From assembly GCF_000622085.1 (NCBI RefSeq), contig NZ_JHWL01000022.1:1-64000 (forward strand): a DNA stretch of 64,000 nt, in the 5' to 3' direction. The first letter of the stretch is position 1. Each line of letters starts with the position of its first letter. The stretch is from Butyrivibrio proteoclasticus P6B7 (GTDB taxonomy: Bacteria; Bacillota; Clostridia; Lachnospirales; Lachnospiraceae). The notes below the pieces were generated by a model. The model had not been told where the DNA came from, did not search any database, and worked only from the letters and a program-made list of their open reading frames with translations. Shown here in pieces: positions 25,960-34,688 of this stretch. A program made the translations under genes and the position numbers.

Positions 25960-26808
25960 TTAAGATTCAGATCTTTTTTCAATATGAGTACTATTTATCT
26001 GACTCATGCAATAATCGTAGTTGGCGGTAGCATAGGCGGTAAACAGGATATCGACTATGTTAAGCTGCGCTATTCTTGAGGATGTGGCGCCACTACGAAA
26101 CAGTGATTCACTGGCTGGTGTATACAGCACCTGATCCGCCATCTTAGACATGGTGGAGGGCGCGAACCTGGTAATAAGGATGCTTGGGGTGTGATTGAGA
26201 TTCACAGCTTCCAGACACTTAATCATCTCTGAGGTTTCACCGGAATAGGATATGAAGATTGCCACGTCCTCTGGCTGGGAATTCTTGGCTATCAGGTACT
26301 GGGAATGCCAGTCCTGGGCGATGAGACAGAGCTTGTTAACCCTAAGGAATTTAAGGTAGGCATCCTCTGCTACGCAAAGAGAAGCACCCATGCCGAACAT
26401 GCGAAGGCTCCTGGCATCTGCAATGAGCTTGGTGCACGCCTCTACTCTGTCTATATCAAGGAGCTTCTGGGTTTCCTGAAGCGTCACCACGTTCTTATTG
26501 GTGGTTTTGTTGATGATCATCTTGATAGTATCGTCTTTCCTGATGCTATCGCTGGTATCGATCTGCTTACCGTTGTACTGGGCCATTTCGTAGAGCACAG
26601 CCTGCCTGAATTCCTTGTATCCGTCAAAGCCCAGGTGCTGAGCAAGTCTTACTATTGTGGCTGGTGAAACATACACTTCCTTGGCCAGCTCACGGACGCC
26701 CTTCTCGATGACGATATTTGGGTCATTCAAGATGCGCTCTGCCACCATCTTCTCTGCGCTTCCGACGTAGCCTTGCATTTCTCTTAGTCTTAAAAGGGGA
26801 TTCTTCAT
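25960..26808 (-). CDS. RpiR-family transcriptional regulator (MurR-like)
   Basis: 282 residues: N-terminal helix-turn-helix (about 1-75; VYVSPATIVRLAQHLGFDGYKEF) and a C-terminal SIS sugar-phosphate-binding domain (about 120-255; MFGMGASLCVAEDA, ISYSGETSEMI). Such regulators sense amino-sugar phosphates; MurR responds to MurNAc-6-phosphate. It lies upstream of and in the same direction as the muro-sugar operon, so local control is likely. AGGAGG precedes the start, and a TAGCTCTTTT motif copy lies in its leader. Confidence 0.88.
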   Translation of the reverse strand: MKNPLLRLREMQGYVGSAEKMVAERILNDPNIVIEKGVRELAKEVYVSPATIVRLAQHLGFDGYKEFRQAVLYEMAQYNGKQIDTSDSIRKDDTIKMIINKTTNKNVVTLQETQKLLDIDRVEACTKLIADARSLRMFGMGASLCVAEDAYLKFLRVNKLCLIAQDWHSQYLIAKNSQPEDVAIFISYSGETSEMIKCLEAVNLNHTPSILITRFAPSTMSKMADQVLYTPASESLFRSGATSSRIAQLNIVDILFTAYATANYDYCMSQINSTHIEKRSES

Positions 26809-26834
26809 GGGATTGCCTCCTATTGGGGATTCTA

Positions 26835-26844
26835 TAGCTCTTTT
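26835..26844 (-). repeat. Intergenic copy of the AAAAGAGCTA motif
   Basis: Exact 10-mer (TAGCTCTTTT on plus) about 30 nt upstream of the regulator start, in non-coding DNA. It shows the word is not only a codon effect. Confidence 0.8.
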
Positions 26845-26971
26845 GCCATGTTCTCTTTGTGGATTTCGTGATGAAACTGTCGTTTTTTTAATTCTAGTGT
26901 AAACCGATTTTCACGAATTTGGAAGATTTCAAGAAACAAATTTTCCTTTAGACATCCGTAATTAGAAAAAC

Positions 26972-27000
26972 TTGAAAAAAGCTGTAAATACTAGTATAAA
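26972..27000 (+). promoter_or_regulatory. Promoter of the HD-domain gene
   Basis: TTGAAA (26972-26977), 17 nt, TATAAA (26995-27000) followed by T: close to sigma-A consensus. The gene starts about 50 nt downstream. Confidence 0.65.
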
Positions 27001-27052
27001 TAGCAAGTGCCCATTATATATACAAAGATTCAAATAAGTAGAGATAAAAGAT

Positions 27053-27823
27053 ATGAACATCAACAGACAAAAAGTCAGAGAAGCCTTTGCTTCATATACA
27101 AATAACTACGATCCTGCGGATCCTAAAATTGCTCTCAAGATCGCCCATACCTACCGCGTTGCAGACAACTGCGAGCAGATCGCCAGATCTCTTGGCATGA
27201 GCGATGAGGACGTGGACTTTGCCTGGCTTTCGGGTATGCTCCACGATATCGGCAGATTCGAGCAGGTTAAAAGATATAATACCTTCATCGACTCAGAGTC
27301 CGTGGACCACGCGGAGTTCGGCGCTGATCTCCTCTTTGGCCCTGACAATCTGGTAAAAGAGTACACGAATGACAGGTCATTGGACGATGTAATGGACATC
27401 GTGATCAGGCAGCACAACAAGTACAGGATGCGCGAAGATCTTACAGAAAGAACAAAAACCTTCTGCGAGATTCTTCGCGATGCTGATAAAATCGATATTC
27501 TCAGAGTTAATATTGAGACACCGCTGGAGGACATCTACAACGTTTCGGAAGAAGAGCTCCTCACATCAGGCGTTTCAGAGCGAGTAATGAATCAGGTTAG
27601 ACAGCACGTAGCAATCAAGCGTGACGTCCCCCTCTCTCCTGCCGAGCGTGTAATCGGCCATATCGCCTTATCTTTTGAACTTGCCTTCCCAAAGAGCTGG
27701 GAATTAACCAAGGAACAGGGCTACCTGGACAAAATGTTCCAGTTCCCATCCAGAAATGAATCCACAATAAAAGCCCTGGCCGAAACCAAGGCTGAATTGG
27801 ATAAGTATTATAGTGAAAAATGA
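27053..27823 (+). CDS. HD-domain phosphohydrolase
   Basis: 256 residues. Metal-site residues are visible in order: a first His near HTYRV, MLHDIGR (His-Asp), DHAEFGADLLF, IRQHNKY, and RDADKIDILR. This is the H-HD-H-H-D pattern of HD hydrolases acting on nucleotides or phospho-esters. No second domain or membrane segment. The substrate cannot be told. It is single, with its own promoter, convergent to the GH43 gene. Confidence 0.85.
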   Translation: MNINRQKVREAFASYTNNYDPADPKIALKIAHTYRVADNCEQIARSLGMSDEDVDFAWLSGMLHDIGRFEQVKRYNTFIDSESVDHAEFGADLLFGPDNLVKEYTNDRSLDDVMDIVIRQHNKYRMREDLTERTKTFCEILRDADKIDILRVNIETPLEDIYNVSEEELLTSGVSERVMNQVRQHVAIKRDVPLSPAERVIGHIALSFELAFPKSWELTKEQGYLDKMFQFPSRNESTIKALAETKAELDKYYSEK

Positions 27824-27865
27824 TTATTGCAAATGTCATATCCGCATTATTTCTTAACACTATTA

Positions 27866-28867
27866 TCACTGCTCAAGGGGCTCATTATAACGCCATCTCT
27901 CGGCTGCGCCGCCGGCATTATTGTACCAGTTTCCGGTGATCTCATTTATAATAGCCAGCTTATCGCCCATCTCTTCCATCTCGAAAAGAAGAATCCTCTT
28001 TTTCTCATGAATATTGGGACAATGAAGGGACATCATAAGCTTTCCTTCAAAGGTTCTAAAGAGCATAGCATGACCACCATCAAGAGCGTACAGTGGAATG
28101 GGCTCTTGAATCCAGGGCCCTTGAATGCTTCCAGTGGCAGATCTTGCATAACCTACTGTATAGCCGCCTCTTTCTGAGAAGCTGGACCAAAGCATTATCA
28201 GAGAGCCATTTTCCATTCTGTAAAGAAACGGTCCATCAGTAATAAGGCCACCATCAGCAGCATTATTGCCGCGCCAAGGGGCGTCAGAAGCTCTAAACAA
28301 GATAATTGGCTCAGATATAGCCTCGGATAGATCATCATTTAATCTAACGGCACATATCTGCCCATCGTAAACCTGCATCCACTCGTGACAGAATACCATC
28401 CAGGGATTCCCCTCTTCATCTACATAGAGCGTTCCATCCAGGCAGTGCCAGCCCTTCGGAGTAACAGGGCCTTCGCCAACAGGAACAAATGGCCCTTCAG
28501 GATTATCAGCCACAAGGCACTGGCATCCTCTATATTTTCCTTCTGCTCTAAAGGAGGAAATGATATAGTATTTACCCTTCCAGATATGACACTCAGGTGC
28601 CCAATAGTCTTTATCTGCCCAGAAATTCCCCTTTTTGAAGCACACCTTAGGTTCAGACCAGTTCAAAAGATCTTTTGACTTAAGCACATAGAAACAGGCT
28701 TCGTCACACTTGGCTTCCGGAAATCTTGTTGTATCCACGAACTGAACATAAGTGTAGTAAAACCCTGACTTCTCATCAGCCAAAATAAAAGGGTCACTGA
28801 TATGAACATCCCTTATACTGTAGGGAAAAGCGGCCCCATTTTCAATAACATCTGTTTTCTTAGACAT
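27866..28867 (-). CDS. Glycoside hydrolase family 43 protein
   Basis: 333 residues, five-bladed propeller enzyme expected to act on arabinose- or xylose-containing oligosaccharides. Seen: DVHISDPFIL with the catalytic base Asp, YWAPECHIWKGKYYIISS, and DGTLYVDEEGNPWMVF. The segment that normally reads EGP with the acid Glu reads TDGPFLY here, so Asp may stand in the acid position; this variant occurs in some subgroups, I believe, but activity is not certain. No signal peptide, so cytoplasmic. It is alone, with a GAGG ribosome site and a GTGAT-GT-ATCAC palindrome (28918-28929) upstream. Confidence 0.85.
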   Translation of the reverse strand: MSKKTDVIENGAAFPYSIRDVHISDPFILADEKSGFYYTYVQFVDTTRFPEAKCDEACFYVLKSKDLLNWSEPKVCFKKGNFWADKDYWAPECHIWKGKYYIISSFRAEGKYRGCQCLVADNPEGPFVPVGEGPVTPKGWHCLDGTLYVDEEGNPWMVFCHEWMQVYDGQICAVRLNDDLSEAISEPIILFRASDAPWRGNNAADGGLITDGPFLYRMENGSLIMLWSSFSERGGYTVGYARSATGSIQGPWIQEPIPLYALDGGHAMLFRTFEGKLMMSLHCPNIHEKKRILLFEMEEMGDKLAIINEITGNWYNNAGGAAERWRYNEPLEQ

Positions 28868-29129
28868 CGGTTATACCTCTATAATACTGTACATTCTCAG
28901 ATACGGTGTTACCTCATGTGATGTATCACCGAATCATCGTTATCCAGGTGTTCCAATTCCATGGTATCGAATAGTAAAAAGAAAAACCAGCAACTTTTTA
29001 GTTAAAATTGCCGGTTTTTTGCACTATTATTTTCCCTCTTCACATTTCGACCAAAATGTTATAGTATTACGTTTGCTGTTTTTGATAGCGACAATCAACA
29101 AACGAGTTTTATAGAAATAGGAGCAATAT
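28868..29129. other. Divergent intergenic region with an isolated terminator-like hairpin
   Basis: Contains the palindrome GTGAT-GT-ATCAC (28918-28929), a TATAAT box on plus (28880-28885), and a hairpin with AACC-x-GCAA and TTGC-x-GGTT arms ending in six T (28982-29020). The flanking genes diverge, so the hairpin does not follow any recognised gene; a small RNA of about 130 nt is one reading. Confidence 0.4.
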
Positions 29130-29654
29130 ATGTCTTTATTAGGTTTAATGCACGGTGCAGCCAACGCATCTCGCGCAAGAAACGCTGCCCAGAACATATC
29201 AAAGCACAATTTCATGAAGTCACTTCATGACACCAACAGAATCAGCGACGAGGAATACGCCATCTATCGCAAGGCAAAAAGAAATATGACCCTCGTGCCA
29301 CTCATCGCCCTGGCCCTTACAGTGATCATCTCACTGGCGCTCTTCTTCTACAGCGCAGCCACCAACGCTGAAGGCGAATATGGCCTGTTCATCCTCATGA
29401 CATCACCACTTTTATGGGTTGCCCTCTTCTTAGTAGCATCCATCGTGGCAATGTTTACCAAGAGCAGGAAATACATGTATCTCTACGACAAGTGGTACAA
29501 CGACCCACACAGCGTTCCTCAGGAACTGCACTACATCTTCACTCCAGATGGCTGGAAGAAAGTAAGCAGCAAGAACACTGCGCTCGAGGTACTTGGAATC
29601 ATCGGATTTATCATCCTCGTTGTCGTGATCGTAATGTTCAAGCAGTCAAAATAA
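29130..29654 (+). CDS. Hypothetical three-segment membrane protein
   Basis: 174 residues: a basic amphipathic N-terminus, two membrane segments at about residues 55-77 and 86-108, a soluble stretch, and a C-terminal segment at about 150-170. I recognise no family. Preceded by AGGAG. Convergent with the next membrane protein gene. Confidence 0.65.
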   Translation: MSLLGLMHGAANASRARNAAQNISKHNFMKSLHDTNRISDEEYAIYRKAKRNMTLVPLIALALTVIISLALFFYSAATNAEGEYGLFILMTSPLLWVALFLVASIVAMFTKSRKYMYLYDKWYNDPHSVPQELHYIFTPDGWKKVSSKNTALEVLGIIGFIILVVVIVMFKQSK

Positions 29655-29678
29655 CAGAACAAACAAATCCAAAAGGAA

Positions 29679-30299
29679 TCACTTCCAGACACACTTCTGC
29701 CTGAACATAAAGGCAAGGGAGAACAATATCAGCGCAGCCAGATAGAATGAAATGTCGAACATGTTATTTCTTAGGAAGATTCGAATGTTCTTTTCAAATA
29801 AGATGAAGTAAACAATCTGATCAATTATAAAGATAACGCATGTTATGAATCCTAAATAGGGGAGCCATCTGGCTTCCCTTATTGTTTGCTTTCTTTCAAA
29901 AAGAAATCCCAGGAATATTACCAGATTTATGAGAACATCTGCGACAAGCACAGTACGAGCATCTTCTGTTCCAGCCCCGTGTCTGTAATTAGTAAGAGCG
30001 CTAAGGTTGATGCACAGAAGAATCAGATCCAGTGCCATTATTATTCCAGACAGAACCACCGGAACTAAGGTATCTCTTTTGTTTAAAAGAGCTGCAAAGA
30101 TAAAGACTCCAACCACTACAACCGGCACTCTGCCTACGAGTTGCAGGTATGAATCCGCTACCCCACTACCACTAAAGTAGTAATTGAGAGCTTCTTCCAA
30201 TAGTTCTTTTAACCCAAGGATAATTGTGACAACCAGAAATGGAATTGCCATTGCCATAGATGTGGCCTTATATGTGCGGCCTTTACTTATGTTCATCAT
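29679..30299 (-). CDS. Hypothetical six-segment membrane protein
   Basis: 206 residues with about six hydrophobic segments and short loops; no recognised motif. Start at the ATG at 30299 with GGGGG about 8 nt upstream; an upstream TTG at 30314 overlaps that ribosome site. Divergent from the AAC(3)-like gene. Confidence 0.6.
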   Translation of the reverse strand: MMNISKGRTYKATSMAMAIPFLVVTIILGLKELLEEALNYYFSGSGVADSYLQLVGRVPVVVVGVFIFAALLNKRDTLVPVVLSGIIMALDLILLCINLSALTNYRHGAGTEDARTVLVADVLINLVIFLGFLFERKQTIREARWLPYLGFITCVIFIIDQIVYFILFEKNIRIFLRNNMFDISFYLAALILFSLAFMFRQKCVWK

Positions 30300-30370
30300 A
30301 TATTTGTCCCCCAAACTCTCTTGATAGTTATTATACCAATCGGCGATTTATTATCAATTTTTGGTATTTA

Positions 30371-30415
30371 GGAAAACGTTTTCCATTGACCAGGTGCAGT
30401 AATATCGGCTATCAT
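30371..30415 (+). promoter_or_regulatory. LacI/CcpA-type operator and promoter of the acetyltransferase gene
   Basis: GGAAAACGTTTTCC (30371-30384) is a perfect 14-bp palindrome with the central CG typical of LacI/GalR and CcpA (cre) sites. Two bases later TTGACC (30386-30391), 18 nt, TATCAT (30410-30415) form a promoter. It may instead, or also, serve the divergent membrane protein gene. Confidence 0.55.
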
Positions 30416-30459
30416 GGATATTAGTTACTATAAAATCAGACTTAAAAGAGGGGAATATT

Positions 30460-31242
30460 ATGAAAGTTATTACTAAAGCTGATATCAAGAATGCCCTTGC
30501 AGAACTGGGGCTTCAGCGCGGAGATGCTGTGATGGTGCACACTTCCATGAAGGAGATCGGATATGTGTGCGGAGGGGGCCAGACTGTGATTGAAGCGCTT
30601 ATTGAAACTGTGGGGGAAGAAGGCACCATTATGATGCCAACGCAGTCCTGGAAGAATCTGGATCCTGAGGTTGGAGTCCACTGGGTAGTTGATGAAAGCG
30701 ATTGGGATATCATAAGGGAGAACTGGCCTGCATACGACAAGGCTATAACTCCAACCAATACTATGGGCTCTGTGGCGGAGATGTTCAGGACCTGGCCAGG
30801 GGCTAAGCGAAGCGACCATCCGGCAAGATCAGTTGCAGCCTGGGGGAAACATGCGGCTTATCTTACAGAGAATCATGATCTTTCCAACATATTTGGTGAT
30901 GGATCACCAATCGGTAAGCTGTATGAGTTAGATGGAAAAGTGCTGCTGATCGGTGTTGCTTACGACAAGAACACTTCGATACACTTGGCTGACGCCAGAG
31001 CGGAGTATCCTAGCAAGCACACCAGCGTTGAGCACAGCGCGGTTATGGAAAATGGACAGCGCGTGTGGAAGGCTTATGAAACTCTTTTTGTTGATGGAGA
31101 GGATTTCCAGGATATTGGTAGAGACTTTGAGAATTCTGGCGATGTTAAGAAGACACTGCTTGGAGATGCTACTTTAAGGCTTATGAACCAGCGTGATATT
31201 GTGGATTTTGCAGTTGATTGGATTGAAAAGAACAGGAAATAA
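30460..31242 (+). CDS. AAC(3)/YokD-family N-acetyltransferase
   Basis: 260 residues of the aminoglycoside 3-N-acetyltransferase fold. Seen: GDAVMVHTSMKEIGYVCGGGQTVIEAL, GTIMMPTQSW, DHPARSVAAWGKHA and the active-site region YDKNTSIHLADA. Family members acetylate amines with acetyl-CoA; some give aminoglycoside resistance, but many chromosomal ones such as YokD have other or unknown substrates, so resistance is not claimed. GAGGGG ribosome site, followed by a terminator. Confidence 0.85.
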   Translation: MKVITKADIKNALAELGLQRGDAVMVHTSMKEIGYVCGGGQTVIEALIETVGEEGTIMMPTQSWKNLDPEVGVHWVVDESDWDIIRENWPAYDKAITPTNTMGSVAEMFRTWPGAKRSDHPARSVAAWGKHAAYLTENHDLSNIFGDGSPIGKLYELDGKVLLIGVAYDKNTSIHLADARAEYPSKHTSVEHSAVMENGQRVWKAYETLFVDGEDFQDIGRDFENSGDVKKTLLGDATLRLMNQRDIVDFAVDWIEKNRK

Positions 31243-31246
31243 AAAT

Positions 31247-31275
31247 CAGGTCGGTCACGGAATGTGATCGACCTG
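31247..31275 (+). terminator. Terminator of the acetyltransferase gene
   Basis: CAGGTCGGTCAC and GTGATCGACCTG form a stem of about 11 bp with a 5-nt loop right after the stop codon, followed by TTAATTATT. Confidence 0.65.
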
Positions 31276-31388
31276 TTAATTATTTACTTATGAATTTATC
31301 CAAAAATCCTAGCCCCACCAAACAACACTCCCCGTTTCCCCAAGTTTCTTCCCAATACTAATTAAGCAAATTGTAATATATTCGGATG

Positions 31389-31397
31389 TGATATAAT
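31389..31397 (+). promoter_or_regulatory. Extended -10 promoter of the lipoprotein gene
   Basis: TGATATAAT is a perfect extended -10 element 34 nt before the ATG at 31431. No good -35 is present at 17 nt, which extended -10 promoters do not need. Confidence 0.5.
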
Positions 31398-31430
31398 ACT
31401 TCCCATCGAAGATTTTTTGGAGGAATTATT

Positions 31431-32405
31431 ATGAAAAAGAGATTTGCAGCCCTTGTGATGATGGGCATCATGACATTCAGCCTTTGCGGATGTGGATTTA
31501 GCTTCACTATGAAGGATGACGCTGACGAGGTCATCAGTGAGGACGACGCCAGCAATGACGCAACTGACAAGGATGAAGAAGCCGATAAAGCGGAAAAGGA
31601 AGCTGACAACGACACTGACGACAAAGAGGATGAGGAAGTAGAAACAGATCCTAAGATGATCTTTACTAATTATGTTAGCTCAGATGCTTACGTTAGTGCC
31701 TATGGTACAGACTTTACCTTAAATGCATACTTTAATGAAAAGGGCAACTTGTTTACTTCAGTTGATGGCCAGAGTGGTTCAATCGCCGGCATCTTTGCGA
31801 ACGGCGATGAGAATTATATTATTTTCAATTTCAATGCGGAAAAGAATGCACTTGAGATTAAGCTTCTTGGCATCGATGATAACTACGAAGTTGAAGTAGT
31901 GGATACCGTTGAAATTGAAGAATTCATCAAGTTTGCTGACGAAAGCCAGGTTCTTATCGCTGAGACCAATGACTTTGCTAATGGAAAGGATACTATCATC
32001 ATCGAGACCAGATCTAGTGCATACACCTTCGGTGATGGCGTAGACTACGAGCTTTCATTGGTTGAGATCTGTGAGGACGGAACCCTTGACTACTACTACA
32101 ACGATAGAACAGCGGGCTCTGGTGATGAGGACATCACTAGCCTTCTTAGAGCATCTTTTAACGAGGCAACAGGTGAGGACTTCACACAGGAACAGTTCGA
32201 AGATGCATTCTACCACGGCGAGCTTCTTATAAACCAGCTTAGCTTAGGCGTTATGACACAGAGTCACTTCAAGTCCTACGCAGCTGAATATGCAGAAGAA
32301 GGTGACTGGGATTCTGTTAATGAAATCGTCTCAAAGCTCTACGACGAAGCAGACGAGTCCAACCCATTTGAATGGGGAACAGGCCTTTTAGGAGAGACAT
32401 TCTAA
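31431..32405 (+). CDS. Hypothetical lipoprotein with acidic linker
   Basis: 324 residues. Signal peptide ending in lipobox LCGC (Cys near residue 19-21), then a strongly acidic, low-complexity linker of Asp/Glu/Lys (about residues 30-75), then a soluble domain of about 245 residues that I do not recognise. Expected to be anchored on the outer face of the membrane. GGAGG ribosome site. Confidence 0.75.
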   Translation: MKKRFAALVMMGIMTFSLCGCGFSFTMKDDADEVISEDDASNDATDKDEEADKAEKEADNDTDDKEDEEVETDPKMIFTNYVSSDAYVSAYGTDFTLNAYFNEKGNLFTSVDGQSGSIAGIFANGDENYIIFNFNAEKNALEIKLLGIDDNYEVEVVDTVEIEEFIKFADESQVLIAETNDFANGKDTIIIETRSSAYTFGDGVDYELSLVEICEDGTLDYYYNDRTAGSGDEDITSLLRASFNEATGEDFTQEQFEDAFYHGELLINQLSLGVMTQSHFKSYAAEYAEEGDWDSVNEIVSKLYDEADESNPFEWGTGLLGETF

Positions 32406-32439
32406 AAAGCTAGAATCTATTGGGGGATTACATTCAACT

Positions 32440-33252
32440 ATGCTAAAAACACTACTAATCATAGCCATAGTCTGGCTTATCGTAGGCCACATCCTGATGT
32501 GGGCCCTGGCGCGCAAGTTTGCACCCACTGGAGGCATAGATGCCGTTGGTAAAGCTATTTTTTATGTAATGGTATGGAAAATATCGGTTTGGGGCCCGCC
32601 TATAATACTTGCTTCCATCAGCCTGTTTTCCTGGCTCTATAGCAATCACAGATGGATGATCAAATACGTTATCCTGGCGCTCGTCCTGGTAATCGTATTA
32701 TGGAAACTATACAACACCCTGGGCCGCCAAATCCTGATGACACCGGGTAAGAACGCATTTTCCATTCAGAAATACCCCGATTGGCTGGAAGATGAAAGGA
32801 AGTCGCGCAGCTCTCGATATATGAAATCCCGCTGGACAGAATATGACTACATTTGTGACTACATAGGCCAAAAAGTCGTAGATGCCACGGTTAGCAATAT
32901 TCATCGCATTTATCCAAGAACATATCAGGAAATAAGAGTTAATTACGTGAACACCGCCCTGGAAGAGACAACCAAGGCAGTTCCTCATGTTACAGACTAT
33001 GAATACATAATGGATATCACTTCTATCATAGGCAAAAGAGCTAATTCCCCATCCTACGGTTATCTTTTGGGCAACGAAGAACTCCTTGCCGTGGCTGAGC
33101 ATTATGGCAAAAGACTTAACACAGAGCATGCGCTTAACATATACCAATTTGGCAAATCTGCTTTCAATAACTTTCACTCAGATTATCCCATGGTTGCGCT
33201 CTTCTACGACGATGGTACAATGGACCTGGTGGTTACAGCGCCAGTAAGATAA
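32440..33252 (+). CDS. Hypothetical protein with two N-terminal membrane segments
   Basis: 270 residues. Two or three hydrophobic segments in the first about 90 residues, followed by a soluble domain of 180 residues without a motif I can name. Starts 34 nt after the lipoprotein gene with a GGGGG site, so it may be co-transcribed with it and with the flavodoxin gene. Contains an AAAAGAGCTA copy read as Lys-Arg-Ala, a register unlike most other copies. Confidence 0.6.
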   Translation: MLKTLLIIAIVWLIVGHILMWALARKFAPTGGIDAVGKAIFYVMVWKISVWGPPIILASISLFSWLYSNHRWMIKYVILALVLVIVLWKLYNTLGRQILMTPGKNAFSIQKYPDWLEDERKSRSSRYMKSRWTEYDYICDYIGQKVVDATVSNIHRIYPRTYQEIRVNYVNTALEETTKAVPHVTDYEYIMDITSIIGKRANSPSYGYLLGNEELLAVAEHYGKRLNTEHALNIYQFGKSAFNNFHSDYPMVALFYDDGTMDLVVTAPVR

Positions 33253-33265
33253 TAGGAGGAACCGT

Positions 33266-33709
33266 ATGAAAAAGACAGCAATCGTATATTACAGCAAGCA
33301 CCACGGAAACACCAAAAAGCTCCTGGACGCTATCAAGTCCTTTGATCCAGACCTTGAGCTCATTGACGTCACAGAAAAGCCCGAAGCCAACCTGACAGAG
33401 TATGATAGAATCGGCTTTGCCTCCGGCGCCTACTACAGCAAATTCGCAGAGCAACTCCTTAACTTTGCCAAGGTCAATCTCCCTGAGCAAAAAGGTGTAT
33501 TCTTCATATGCACTGCAGGAAATCCGGTAAAGGTCTACTTCAACGCCATTGCAGACATAACCGCCGAAAAGCAATGTAACGAGCTTGGCCGCTATATGTG
33601 CAAAGGCTTCGACACCTTCGGTCCATTCAAGCTAGTAGGCGGCATTCAGAAAGGCCATCCTACAGAAGACGAAATAAGCGGCGCTGTGGAATTCTATAAG
33701 AATCTCTGA
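33266..33709 (+). CDS. Flavodoxin family protein
   Basis: 147 residues. The N-terminal YYSKHHGNTKKLLDAI fits the FMN phosphate-binding loop of flavodoxins (S/T-x-x-G-N-T), and FICTAGNP the second flavin loop. Probably a small electron carrier or flavodoxin-like quinone reductase. AGGAGG site; start 13 nt after the upstream gene. Confidence 0.82.
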   Translation: MKKTAIVYYSKHHGNTKKLLDAIKSFDPDLELIDVTEKPEANLTEYDRIGFASGAYYSKFAEQLLNFAKVNLPEQKGVFFICTAGNPVKVYFNAIADITAEKQCNELGRYMCKGFDTFGPFKLVGGIQKGHPTEDEISGAVEFYKNL

Positions 33710-33798
33710 AATTGAGGATTACCCATGGTGGCGCAATAGTGTCTGTTAGAATTATAATATTTTGTAAATAGATGTCTTTTATTTTAGGGGGATTGAAG

Positions 33799-34014
33799 AT
33801 GCCAGATAATAGGCCAGAAAGAGAACTTCAAAGAGTAGCCAGTGTTCCATGTCCATCATGTGGTAAGCCCATTGCTATTCCACGAGATTTCATGGGTGCG
33901 CAGATAACATGCGAACATTGTGGATCAAAGATGTCATTCAATACTCAGATGTCTGAAAAAGCCATGGAATATCTAGATAAAATACAAGAAGCACAAAAAA
34001 AGCAGGGGAATTGA
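33799..34014 (+). CDS. Small zinc-ribbon protein
   Basis: 71 residues with CPSCG and CEHCG knuckles (about residues 17-21 and 37-41) forming one four-Cys zinc ribbon, followed by a helical tail. Start at the ATG at 33799, with the GGGGG and GA-rich site upstream; an upstream in-frame ATG at 33772 has none. Its end forms part of a terminator. Function unknown. Confidence 0.7.
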   Translation: MPDNRPERELQRVASVPCPSCGKPIAIPRDFMGAQITCEHCGSKMSFNTQMSEKAMEYLDKIQEAQKKQGN

Positions 34015-34027
34015 CCCCTGCTTTTTT
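33995..34027 (+). terminator. Strong intrinsic terminator
   Basis: AAAAAAAGCAGGGG and CCCCTGCTTTTTT pair around a 6-nt loop that contains the stop codon of the small zinc-ribbon gene. The A and T tracts make it work in both directions, also for the convergent nitroreductase gene. Confidence 0.85.
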
Positions 34028-34054
34028 ATTCTCATAGAATTGCCACAACTTCTC

Positions 34055-34567
34055 TTAAATATAACTTACTGTCTCTGATAGCTCTTTTCTACTGTTGTGG
34101 TTGTCAAGAGGGCCTGCACCCTCTGCCGCATAGCCAAGATCAAGGAGCATCAGGATTTCTTCGTTCTCTGGAAGGCCCAGGTCCTGCGCAAGTTTCTCAG
34201 GGTCGAAGAAGTTGAGCCAGCAGCTGTCCACGCCTTCGTTGGCTGCCGCCAACATCAGGTGGGTTGCTACGATGGAAGCGTCCTCAACGCCGGAATCTCT
34301 TTTGCCACCTGGATATGTGAAGATATTGTTCTTATCAAAGGCCACAACAAGGACTGTTGGCGCGCCGTATCGACATGGAGTCGCGTTGTCGATCTTGGCG
34401 AGGTTCTCCTGGGTTTCAACTACATAAATGCGCTGTTCCTGAAGGTTCTTGGCGGTTGGTGCAAGTCTGCCTGCCTCAAGGATGGCGTTGAGTCTTGCTC
34501 TGTCCACCTTGCGGTCGCTGTATTTTTTGCATGAATAACGGTTCTTAACTACGTCTTTAAATTCCAT
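34055..34567 (-). CDS. Nitroreductase family protein
   Basis: 170-residue FMN-dependent oxidoreductase of the nitroreductase fold. Seen: KNRYSCKKYSDRKVDRARLNAILEAGRLAPTAKN at the N-terminus (FMN contacts), and a central LMLAAANEGVDSCWLNFFDP segment. The physiological substrate is unknown. Start at the ATG at 34567 with AGGGGAG upstream; the frame is open further but crosses the promoter region. Confidence 0.88.
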   Translation of the reverse strand: MEFKDVVKNRYSCKKYSDRKVDRARLNAILEAGRLAPTAKNLQEQRIYVVETQENLAKIDNATPCRYGAPTVLVVAFDKNNIFTYPGGKRDSGVEDASIVATHLMLAAANEGVDSCWLNFFDPEKLAQDLGLPENEEILMLLDLGYAAEGAGPLDNHNSRKELSETVSYI

Positions 34568-34688
34568 TGTATAACTCCCCTTTCTATACTGATTCATACT
34601 AGTATTAACAGTATTGGAGATGGATTTCCAATACATTTTGGTTATTGATGGCAATAAGTTATTTCTTATTAATGGATTTTAACAGCTT

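Noticed and set aside
30460..31242. Annotating the AAC(3)-family gene as an antibiotic resistance gene
   Set aside because: The family includes many chromosomal enzymes with other roles, and no mobile context is present.
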